From contig DASVNH010000227.1 of NCBI GenBank assembly GCA_036383955.1, positions 38,337 through 102,336 of the forward strand: a stretch of 64,000 bases of DNA, in the 5' to 3' direction. Each line of letters opens with the position of its first letter. Positions within the stretch are counted from its first letter, which is position 1. The notes beneath the pieces are model-generated. The model saw nothing but the letters and a program-made list of their open reading frames with translations. It ran no database searches and was not told the origin of the DNA. A program made the position numbers and the translations under genes. Shown here piece after piece: positions 34,532-41,741 of this stretch. Source of the DNA: JACQFK01 sp036383955 (GTDB lineage Bacteria > Planctomycetota > MHYJ01 > JACPRB01).

Positions 34532-36133
34532 CTACGGCAGGACGCGGGCCGGATCGACGCGCGGCGCGAGCTTCTGGCCGACGCCCATGCAGGTCTTGCA
34601 GGCCCAGAGGATGCGCTTGAAGACGAAGCCCCGGCCGTCGCAGGACCCGCAGCCGTCGCCGGCCGCGTAGATCTGGTCGAGGTCGGGGGCCGTCCCCGGC
34701 TTCTCGCACTGCTTGCAGTCGAGGTACCCGTCCTTGCACTTCTCGCAGGTGAAGAGCTTGGAGTAGCCGCGGCCGCGGCAGGGATAGCAGGGGATCTCGT
34801 TGTCGCGGAACCCGTAGCCGCCGCCGGCCTCGGGGATCTTGCCCTTGCCCTTGCACTTCTCGCAGTTGAAGCGGATCTCCTTCTTGCCGTGGCAGTTCAC
34901 GCAGCGGAGCTTGGCCTCGCCCGAGCAGGTGCCGCAGACGGCGACGGCCTTGATCGACTTCACGAGGGCGCCCACGTGGTCGAGGAAGATCGCAGGGCCG
35001 GTCTTGATCGACTGGAGGGCCTGGACGGGGCGCTCGAAGCCGCGCTTCTTCGCCTGGGCCAGCCGCAGCAGGGCGTAGGACCACACGAAGCGCACGACGG
35101 GGGTGTCCGACGACCGGTGCTCCTTCACGAACGACAGCGCGGCGAGGTCGAAGTCGCCCGACGCGATCCAGGCGTTCATGTCGCGGACGGCGTGGCCCTC
35201 GGGCGTGCCGGCGATGCCGTTGCGGACGGCGAGCCCGAGGAGGCGGGCGGTCTGGTCCGACTCCGCGCCGCCGGGGGCGTGGCCGAGGTGGCCGATGCCG
35301 AAGAGCGCGAGGGGCTCGGTCTCGGCCTTGGCGTCGGCCTTGCGGACGGCCGCGATCTGGGCCGCGAGCCAGGTGGCCGCCTCCTGATGGTTGGCGGGGG
35401 CGAGCTTCAGGGGCGACTGGATCCAGGACTTCGCGAAGTACTCCTGGAGCGCCTTGAGGGCCGCGCCCTCCATCCTCCACTCCTGGTCGCTCTTGGAGAG
35501 GTAGAGCAGGGCGGCCGTCGCGAGCTCATGGACCTCCGGGTGCGTCTGCCGCATCTGGCTGAAGGCGTCGCGGGCGGCCTGCCGGCGACCCGCGTCCGCG
35601 CGCTTGAGGGGGTCGGACAGGATCCCGACCGCCTCCTCCATCGCCATGGAGGACTTCGCGTTGACCATGGCCGGGCCGGAGCCCGGACGCCTGGCGATCT
35701 CGGAGCCCAGGCGGTCGCGCAGCAGGCGCATGAGCTGCATGACCTGCATGAGCTTGACGTCCAGCGCGGCGTGCTTGTCCTCGGGAAAGAGCTCGCGGGT
35801 GGCGGCGATCGTCTCGCGGGCGGACGTCACCTTGGCGATCGCGGCCTTGACCGCTCCATTCTGTTCGGCGGGCCCCAGGGTGAGGGCCGCCTCGAACTCC
35901 TTCTTCGCCTCTTCGAAGAGGCGGTCGGAGTCGCCGAGCAGCTCCTTGGGGTCTTTGAGGATCTTGTCGACTTCCTCCTTGAGGAAGGTGCGGAGGCCGG
36001 TCTCGGTCGTGACTTCGTAGTGGCCGGTCTTGTCGACGACCCGGCCGGAGACCTTGGCGCCGTCCTTGAGGACGACGACATCCCCCGCCAGGACGCCGCA
36101 GATGAAGAGACAGATCACGACCGAACGCATCAA
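34532..36133 (-). CDS. Exported CxxC-rich (DnaJ zinc-finger-like) protein, copy B
   Basis: A 533-residue protein with a signal peptide (MMRSVVICLFICGVLAGDVV) and the same plan as copy A: DVVVLKDGAKVSGRVVDK, FLKEEVDKILKDPKELLGD, a helical middle and eight CxxC pairs at the end (CGTC, CVNC, CEKC, CYPC, CEKC, CKQC, CGSC, CKTC). The two genes lie 40 bases apart in one operon. I know no named family. The N-terminal 60 residues look like a small SH3-like/Sm-like barrel motif common in planctomycete exported proteins (inference). Confidence 0.75.
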   Translation of the reverse strand: MMRSVVICLFICGVLAGDVVVLKDGAKVSGRVVDKTGHYEVTTETGLRTFLKEEVDKILKDPKELLGDSDRLFEEAKKEFEAALTLGPAEQNGAVKAAIAKVTSARETIAATRELFPEDKHAALDVKLMQVMQLMRLLRDRLGSEIARRPGSGPAMVNAKSSMAMEEAVGILSDPLKRADAGRRQAARDAFSQMRQTHPEVHELATAALLYLSKSDQEWRMEGAALKALQEYFAKSWIQSPLKLAPANHQEAATWLAAQIAAVRKADAKAETEPLALFGIGHLGHAPGGAESDQTARLLGLAVRNGIAGTPEGHAVRDMNAWIASGDFDLAALSFVKEHRSSDTPVVRFVWSYALLRLAQAKKRGFERPVQALQSIKTGPAIFLDHVGALVKSIKAVAVCGTCSGEAKLRCVNCHGKKEIRFNCEKCKGKGKIPEAGGGYGFRDNEIPCYPCRGRGYSKLFTCEKCKDGYLDCKQCEKPGTAPDLDQIYAAGDGCGSCDGRGFVFKRILWACKTCMGVGQKLAPRVDPARVLP

Positions 36134-36170
36134 GGCTCGCCCCCCTATTTCGATTCCCCTGAACCCATCA

Positions 36171-36199
36171 ACTATACGTTGTCCCTATCCGGGTGTCGG
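36171..36199 (-). promoter_or_regulatory. Candidate sigma70 promoter of the CxxC-rich pair
   Basis: On the minus strand, CCGACA (36199-36194), a 17-base spacer and TATAGT (36176-36171). It lies 38 bases before ATG 36133, with GGGGGGCGAG as the ribosome site. Confidence 0.5.
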
Positions 36200-36250
36200 G
36201 GATTTCGCAAACTTTGACGCGCAACGCGCCGACAAGTTCACGAAAATGCG

Positions 36251-36287
36251 CGTGTTGACGAAATGACGCGGTCATTTCGTCAACACG
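36251..36287. repeat. Perfect 17-bp hairpin with 3-base loop
   Basis: CGTGTTGACGAAATGAC and GTCATTTCGTCAACACG are exact complements around GCG. There is no T run. A diverged copy lies at 56015-56050. It may act as a terminator for tRNA-Ser, or be a protein-binding or repetitive palindrome. Confidence 0.85.
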
Positions 36288-36308
36288 TGGGCGAGTGCTT
36301 GCGAGCGA

Positions 36309-36348
36309 GCGATGTTCCGAGCGAAGCGAGGAACATCGCGAGTCGAAG
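36309..36348 (-). repeat. TTCGACTCGC hairpin element abutting tRNA-Ser(UGA)
   Basis: On the minus strand the base after the tRNA discriminator starts CTTCGACTCGCGATGTTCC, and GGAACATCGC closes a 10-bp stem (36309-36318 with 36330-36339). The same flank occurs at tRNA-Leu with a different but still complementary stem. Confidence 0.75.
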
Positions 36349-36435
36349 TGGAGGGGGCGGGATTCGAACCCGCGGGACCCTTGCGGATCCTCCAGTTTTC
36401 AAGACTGGCGCTTTAAACCACTCAGCCACCCCTCC
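36349..36435 (-). tRNA. tRNA-Ser (anticodon UGA)
   Basis: The cloverleaf is complete: acceptor GGAGGGG/CCCCTCC, anticodon loop CTTGAAA with TGA, a long variable arm (GGATCCGCAAGGGTCC) and T arm GCGGG-TTCGAAT-CCCGC. CCA is not encoded, and the discriminator is A rather than the G seen in the two other tRNA-Ser genes here. The A is the point where the hairpin element begins. Confidence 0.95.
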
Positions 36436-36521
36436 GGGGGAGATGCCGCTTCAGCGGGAGGAGGAGGGCCGTGATCGCCGGAGGTTCACGCCGGCCAACG
36501 TAGCGTAGTTCGGAGAGCGGG

Positions 36522-36956
36522 TCAAGGGGCTCTACGGGCCGCCGCGATGTCGGCGCGGACTTCGCGAACCGACCATACGGACTGGACGCCCCGCTTCCTT
36601 CGCCGCAGGTGTTCCGCGGCCCAGTCGAAGGCCTCGGCGCGGCGGCCTCGACAGTCCAGGGCGACCCAGAACAGGAGCATGCAGGCGTCCAACTGAAGGC
36701 TCCGGGGACTGGAGTCGGGACAACGCCGCCGTAACTCCCCCTCCGTCGCGCCGACCAACTTTCGTAGGATCGGGTACGCCTCTTCATCCCGTCCCAGCAT
36801 GTGGAGCGTGTTGGCGCGGTTGAAGCCGGCTACAGGGCAGTCAGGAGCCTGCCGAAGCGCGCGATTGAAATGCGGCAAGGCCTCGGCGTATCGCCGGGCT
36901 TCGTGAAGCGCGAGCCCGCGCCGGATGGCGGACATGTGGCCGCGCGGGCTTCCCAT
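36522..36956 (-). CDS. Small TPR-like protein
   Basis: A 144-residue protein from ATG 36956 (MSAIRR at 36935 is an alternative). It has one clear TPR pair (AIRRGLALHEARRYAEALPHFNRALRQAPD, with VAGFNRANTLHMLGRDEEAY), then a Cys-containing helical tail. It starts six bases after the stop of the coiled-coil protein and is likely co-transcribed. It would act as a protein-interaction adaptor, and no enzyme motif is seen. Confidence 0.65.
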   Translation of the reverse strand: MGSPRGHMSAIRRGLALHEARRYAEALPHFNRALRQAPDCPVAGFNRANTLHMLGRDEEAYPILRKLVGATEGELRRRCPDSSPRSLQLDACMLLFWVALDCRGRRAEAFDWAAEHLRRRKRGVQSVWSVREVRADIAAARRAP

Positions 36957-36961
36957 CGCGG

Positions 36962-39460
36962 TCAGGACGGGAAGGGCGGGCGTTTGTTCCAGTTCTCGCC
37001 CATGGCCACGAACGCGGTCTCCCCGTTCGGGCCCGTCGACTTGACGGGGCCCAGGGGGTACGACGCCGACCACCAGCGCGTCGCTTCGCCCGTCTTCTTG
37101 CCCGCGGTCTCCTCGCCGCTGAGCTTCGCGCAGGCATAGGAAGTCGAGCCCACCGTCAGCGTCTCCGCCTCGACCTTCCGCGCGACGAAGCGGCCGCCCG
37201 GGCCTTCGACCTTCACCGGGGCGCCCGCGTGCGGGCCGTCGAGAAGAACCCACATCTTCCGCGGGCCGGCCTGGTAGACGTCGCACTCCGTGAGCGTGCC
37301 GTCGAGGTCGAGCATGTCCTGGCCCGCGAGGGTGGCCGAGCCGGTGTTGACGCGCTCCCAGTTCTCCCACTCGGAGCGGCCTCCGGCGCACTTCTGCTCG
37401 CCGACCATGTTGAAGCCGGCGCCGCGCTCGCGCAGGCCGGTGTCCAGGTAGGACTCGCTCATGCCCGAGACGGACTTGATCCGGAACCAGGTGCCCGGCT
37501 TCTGGTCCTTCCAGGGGTCCGCGAGGAGCCCGGGGAGTCGGGCTCTGAGATCGGCGCGGGCCTGGTCGCGGGCCGTCCGCTGCTCCGGGGTCAGGGCGGC
37601 GTCGGCTTTTTCGCGGGCGGCGCGCTCGGCGTCCGCCTTCTCCTTGGCGAGCCTCTCCACTTCCGCCTTCTCGCGGGCGATCCGGTCGGCTTCCGCCTTT
37701 TCCGCCGCCAGGCGTTCGGCCTCGGCCTTCTCCTTGGCAAGCCTCTCCGCCTCGGCCTTTTCGCGGGCGATCCGCTCCTCTTCGGCCTTCTTGCGGGCGA
37801 GCTCTTCCGCGGCCGCCTTTTCCTTGGCGATCCGCTCGGCCTCGGCTTTCTCTTTGGCGATCCGTTCGGCTTCGGCCTTTTCGCGGGCGATCCGTTCCAA
37901 TTCGGCTTTCTTCCGTGCGCGCTCTTCCGCCTCCGCCTTTTCCTTGGCGATCCGCTCGGCCTCGGCTTTCTCTTTGGCGATCCGTTCGGCTTCGGCCTTT
38001 TCGCGGGCGACGCGCTCGGCTTCGGCCTTCAGCTTGGCCAGCCGCTCGGCTTCCGCCTTCTCGCGGGCGATCCGTTCCTCTTCGGCTTTCTTGCGGGCGA
38101 GCTCTTCCGCGGCCGCCTTTTCCTTGGCGATCCGCTCCGCTTCGGCTTTCTCCTTGGCGGCGCGCTCGGCTTCCGCCTTCTCGCGGGCGATCCGCTCGGC
38201 CTCGGCTTTCTCTCGGGCGACGCGTTCGGCGTCCGCCTTTTCCTTGGCGCTCCGCTCCGCTCCTGCCTTTTCTTCGGCGACGCGTTCGGCTTCGGCCTTT
38301 TCGGCCTCCGCCTTCTCCTTGGACATCCGGTCGGCGTCCGCCTTTTCTTTGGCCTTGCGCTCGACTTCGGCTTTCTCGGCGGCGACGCGATCGACCTCCG
38401 CTTTCTCCCGGGCGATCCGTTCGGCTTCGGCTTTCTCCTGGGCTTTCCGCTCGGCTTCGGCGTTGTCCGCGGCCTGGCGCTCGGCCTCGGCCTTCGCGCG
38501 GGCGATCCGTTCGACTTCGGCCTGGGCCTTCGCTTCCCGCTCGGTCTCGGCGGTCTCGGCGGCCTGGCGTTCGGCTTCGGCTTTCTCCTTCGCGGCGCGC
38601 TCGGCTTCGGCTCGGTCCGCGTCCGCCATCGCGCGCGCGGCCTCTTCTTCTTCCCGCTTCCTCTCGCGGGCGGCGCGCTCCGCCCGGCCGCGTTCGAATT
38701 CCTCGTCCCGCTGCTTGCGCTCGGTCTCCGATTTCTCGCGGATGAGCCGCTCTTCCTCCGCCGTCTCCCGCTGGAGGCGCTCCACCTCGGCCCGGACGCG
38801 AGCCTTGAGCTCGGCGTCCGCGTCGAGTTTCGGGCTCGCGGCCGGCTCGCGGGCCGCCTTGTCCGCGGCGATCTTCGCCGCCTCCGCCTCCATCTGTTCG
38901 CGCGTGCGGATCGCGGTCAGGGATCGCTCCCGCGCCTTGCGCTGCGCTTCGATCCTCTCGTGGAGCAGGAGATCCAGGTCCTGCGGATCGGCGGGCTTCT
39001 TGGGCGCGACCGCCGCCGGGGCGTCCTTGAGGGCCTGGAGATAGGTCTCCACCATCCGGCCCATCATGCGGACGATGCGCGTCACTTCGTCGCGCGATCC
39101 CGAAGGATCCATCTGCGAGCGGAGCAGGGCGTCGCGGGCGGGGGGCGTCGACATGATGAAGACCAGGGCGAGATCGAGGGCCGCCGCGTCGGTGAGCAGG
39201 GGCAGCTGCTCGGGCAGCGTCCGCCGGAGGTCGTCGGCGAGCCCGCCCGTGCCGAGGCGAAGGTCGCCCAGGCGGGCGAGGAGCGCGGGCGCCATGGAGG
39301 AGCTTTGAACGGCGAGGTTCAGGGCGGCGGCGTCCGCCTGGGCCAGCGCGTACGCTTCCCAGAGCTCGAGGGGATCGCCGGCCGATCCCAGGATGTCGCG
39401 GGCCCGCCGCGCGAGCGCCAGGTCCTCGAGGACGCGGGGGGAGACGGGGATTCCGGCCAT
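36962..39460 (-). CDS. Long coiled-coil protein with ten-residue repeats
   Basis: An 832-residue protein from ATG 39460 (MAGIPVSPRVLEDLALARRA). The N-terminal 190 residues are helical. About residues 270-640 are a nearly unbroken chain of ten-residue units such as EKAEAERIAK, with Ala/Glu/Lys/Arg only, as in TolA-like helices. The C-terminal 190 residues are a globular, Trp-rich domain (WFRIKSVSGMSESYLD, RKMWVLLDGPHAG) that I do not recognise. A long rigid helix joining two domains is likely. The repeat also leaves long shadow frames on the other strand. Confidence 0.72.
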   Translation of the reverse strand: MAGIPVSPRVLEDLALARRARDILGSAGDPLELWEAYALAQADAAALNLAVQSSSMAPALLARLGDLRLGTGGLADDLRRTLPEQLPLLTDAAALDLALVFIMSTPPARDALLRSQMDPSGSRDEVTRIVRMMGRMVETYLQALKDAPAAVAPKKPADPQDLDLLLHERIEAQRKARERSLTAIRTREQMEAEAAKIAADKAAREPAASPKLDADAELKARVRAEVERLQRETAEEERLIREKSETERKQRDEEFERGRAERAARERKREEEEAARAMADADRAEAERAAKEKAEAERQAAETAETEREAKAQAEVERIARAKAEAERQAADNAEAERKAQEKAEAERIAREKAEVDRVAAEKAEVERKAKEKADADRMSKEKAEAEKAEAERVAEEKAGAERSAKEKADAERVAREKAEAERIAREKAEAERAAKEKAEAERIAKEKAAAEELARKKAEEERIAREKAEAERLAKLKAEAERVAREKAEAERIAKEKAEAERIAKEKAEAEERARKKAELERIAREKAEAERIAKEKAEAERIAKEKAAAEELARKKAEEERIAREKAEAERLAKEKAEAERLAAEKAEADRIAREKAEVERLAKEKADAERAAREKADAALTPEQRTARDQARADLRARLPGLLADPWKDQKPGTWFRIKSVSGMSESYLDTGLRERGAGFNMVGEQKCAGGRSEWENWERVNTGSATLAGQDMLDLDGTLTECDVYQAGPRKMWVLLDGPHAGAPVKVEGPGGRFVARKVEAETLTVGSTSYACAKLSGEETAGKKTGEATRWWSASYPLGPVKSTGPNGETAFVAMGENWNKRPPFPS

Positions 39461-39511
39461 GCGACTAGAATAGTCCGCCCCCGGCCCAGATGCATTTAAA
39501 TTGGGGGGGCT

Positions 39512-39612
39512 CACCACGAAGACACAAAGAGCACAAAGGGATTCTGTCGAGCGTTCCCCTCCCCCGGGGGGGCTCAGGAAGCCGCCTTCGTGTCCTTTGT
39601 GCCTTCGTGGTG
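39512..39612. repeat. CACCACGAAG inverted pair beside tadA
   Basis: Left arm CACCACGAAGACACAAAGAG (continuing to 39539) and right arm ending GTGCCTTCGTGGTG (39585-39612) are imperfect inverted copies of a motif common in environmental bacterial genomes. The 45 bases between them are GC-rich (CCCCCGGGGGGG). No gene is enclosed. Confidence 0.85.
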
Positions 39613-39614
39613 AA

Positions 39615-40085
39615 CTACTTGGCGCGGCGGGACTTGAAGAACGAGCGCAGGAGCTCGGAGCTCTGGTCGGCGAAGACGCCCTTCACGACGGGGATGCGGT
39701 GGTTGAGGCGCTTCTCGGACACGATGTTGAAGACGCTGCCGCAGGCGCCGGCGATGGGGTCGTCGGCGGCGTAGACGATGCGGGCGACGCGGGAGAGGAC
39801 CAGGGCGCCGGCGCACATCGCGCAGGGCTCCAAGGTGACGTAGAGGTCCGCGCCTTCGAGGCGCCAGTTCTCCAGCGCTTCGGCGGCCTGGGTGATCGCG
39901 ATCATCTCGGCGTGGGCCGTCGCGTCCTTCAGGATCTCGACCTGGTTGTGCGCGCGGCCGATGATCCGGCCGTCCTTCACGATGAGGGCGCCCACGGGGA
40001 CCTCGCCGGCGTCGGCGGCCTGCCGCGCCATGCGGAGCGCCTCCGACATCCAGCGCTCGTCGCCTTCGGGGCCGCCGGGGCTCAC
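39615..40085 (-). CDS. tadA: tRNA-specific adenosine deaminase TadA
   Basis: A 156-residue zinc deaminase. H58-A-E60 (ATAHAEMIAI) and PCAMC with C88/C91 form the active site, and the NQVEILKDATAHAE run is typical. GTG 40085 is chosen because the residues DERWMSEALRMARQA then align with the E. coli TadA start, and because it overlaps the kinase stop (GTGA). ATG 40049 is an alternative. It makes inosine at the wobble base of tRNA-Arg(ACG). Confidence 0.93.
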   Translation of the reverse strand: MSPGGPEGDERWMSEALRMARQAADAGEVPVGALIVKDGRIIGRAHNQVEILKDATAHAEMIAITQAAEALENWRLEGADLYVTLEPCAMCAGALVLSRVARIVYAADDPIAGACGSVFNIVSEKRLNHRIPVVKGVFADQSSELLRSFFKSRRAK

Positions 40086-41521
40086 TTCAGGAGCCACCAC
40101 ACGAGCACGCCGGCCGCGGCCGCGGCGGCGCCCACCAGGATCCAGTCGGCGACGCCCCAGGGGGCCGACGCGCCGGCGGGCGCCGGAGCGCCCGGGGTGG
40201 ACGGGGACGCGGCGTCGGCCGGGGCGTTCGCCCGGGGCAGCGCCGCGGCGGCCGCCAGGACGGCCTCGAGGGAGGGGTCCGCCGGCAGGCCGCAGGCCGA
40301 CCGCAGCTCGATCGCGGCGTGGATCGGCGTCGCGTAGCGCTTCTCCGGCTCCTTCGCCGCCATCTTGCGGATCACCTTGTCGAGCGCCTCGGAAACGTCC
40401 GGGTTCAGGTCCCGGGCCGAGGGCAGGGGATCGTTGATCTGCTTGTTGAGGGTGTCGACGAGGCTCTTGCCCTCGAAGGGCTTCTTGCCCGTGAGCATCA
40501 GCCAGAGCAGGATCGCGCACGAGTACTGGTCGGCCGGCGGGCCGGTCGCGTCGCCCTTGGCCTGCTCCGGGGCCATGTACGCGGGCGTGCCGACCACGTT
40601 GCCAGACAGCGTGAGGATCGTCTGGGCCTCGGCGTCCTTGGCCAGGCCGAAGTCGATCACCTTCGCGCGGCCGTCGGTCGTCATCAGCACGTTTGCGGGC
40701 TTGATGTCGCGATGCACGATTCCGCGCTCGTGGGCATGATGCAGGCCCGCCAGGATGTCGCACATGATCGGAACGGCCTTGTCCGGCTTGAGCCTGCGCT
40801 CCTTGACGATGAGGTCGATGAGGGAGCCGCCGTCGACGAGCTCCATGACGATGAACACGTAGCCCTGGTCCCGGCTCATCTCGATCGTCTCGACGATGCT
40901 CGGGTGGTGGAGCTTGAAGACGGCGTTGGCCTCGCGCTTGAAGCGGCCCTGGATGCCAGGCATCTTGCTGAACTCTTCGGTGAGGATCTTCACCGCGAAC
41001 TTGCTTCCGTCTTCCTTCTCGCCCATGTAGACGGCGCCCATGCCGCCCTTGCCGATCCGCTTGACGATCTTGTACGGGCCCATCTGACGGCCTTCGAAGG
41101 CGTCTTTCTTCGGGCCGGGGGGGGCGAGCGGGGAGTCGGGCAGCGGCTGCGCGCCGGCCGGAGCCGGGGGCGCGGCGGCGGGGAGGAGGGAGTCGTCGGG
41201 CACCACGTCGAGGTACTTCTTGCAGGGCTCGCACTTGTAGCGCCGGTTGGCCTGGAAGTCCGGGACCGTGTAGCGGCGCGAGCACGAGGCGCAGCGCAGG
41301 GCGGCCGTTCCCAGGTGGGCCAGGACCCGCGCCACCCGGTCCGGCGGGGCGATGCCGAGATTGACGATGACGTTCGCCAGGGCCAGGATGACCCCCTGCT
41401 TGCGGAAGTCGTCCTGCGTGGTCTGGCAGGTCTTCAGCTGCTCGGCCGTGATCACCCCCAGCTCCACGAAGAGCTGGGGGGCCGGAGGCGCGGCATTTTC
41501 GGTCATGGGTGGACGACCCAT
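40082..41521 (-). CDS. Ser/Thr protein kinase with zinc ribbon and C-terminal membrane anchor
   Basis: A 479-residue protein (ATG 41521; ATG 41506 is also possible). Residues 15-70 resemble the helical MshEN/GspE-N-like domain (ELGVITAEQLKTCQ). C77, C80, C97 and C100 form a zinc ribbon. Residues 150-420 are a Hanks-type kinase: GKGGMGAVYMG, K178, HRD 270-272 and DFG 290-292. A final hydrophobic helix (WILVGAAAAAAGVLVWWLL) anchors it, so the catalytic part is cytosolic. It may signal to the FHA protein nearby. Its stop overlaps the start of tadA. Confidence 0.9.
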   Translation of the reverse strand: MGRPPMTENAAPPAPQLFVELGVITAEQLKTCQTTQDDFRKQGVILALANVIVNLGIAPPDRVARVLAHLGTAALRCASCSRRYTVPDFQANRRYKCEPCKKYLDVVPDDSLLPAAAPPAPAGAQPLPDSPLAPPGPKKDAFEGRQMGPYKIVKRIGKGGMGAVYMGEKEDGSKFAVKILTEEFSKMPGIQGRFKREANAVFKLHHPSIVETIEMSRDQGYVFIVMELVDGGSLIDLIVKERRLKPDKAVPIMCDILAGLHHAHERGIVHRDIKPANVLMTTDGRAKVIDFGLAKDAEAQTILTLSGNVVGTPAYMAPEQAKGDATGPPADQYSCAILLWLMLTGKKPFEGKSLVDTLNKQINDPLPSARDLNPDVSEALDKVIRKMAAKEPEKRYATPIHAAIELRSACGLPADPSLEAVLAAAAALPRANAPADAASPSTPGAPAPAGASAPWGVADWILVGAAAAAAGVLVWWLLK

Positions 41522-41741
41522 AGTATCGTCCACTTTCGACGGCCGCAAGAGCCCGATCGGGTCCGGGTCCAGGTCAGGACGGACGGAAGCCTCGCGTGTC
41601 CCGGACCTGGGTGGGGGAAATTCCGCTTTCGGGCGTCCGCCCTGTTTCGTAAGATACCCGGGGCAATTTCTCACGCGCCAGGGGAAGTCCCGTCGTTCCG
41701 GACCGGGGGGTTCTTATGTTTTGGAAGGGTGGAGCACGGGC

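Noticed and set aside
36962..39460. Possibility that the regular 30-base periodicity is a CRISPR array
   Set aside because: The units are contiguous, coding and diverged, with no spacers.
37229..39499. Plus-strand Leu/Phe/Gly repeat frame that looks like a membrane protein
   Set aside because: It is the reverse reading of the ten-residue coiled-coil repeat. The minus-strand frame has a plausible start, ends and globular domains.
41560..41625. Eighth copy of the composite repeat between the two kinase genes
   Set aside because: Only GGGTCCAGGTCAGGACGG-like fragments are present and no hairpin module, so it was not listed as a feature.
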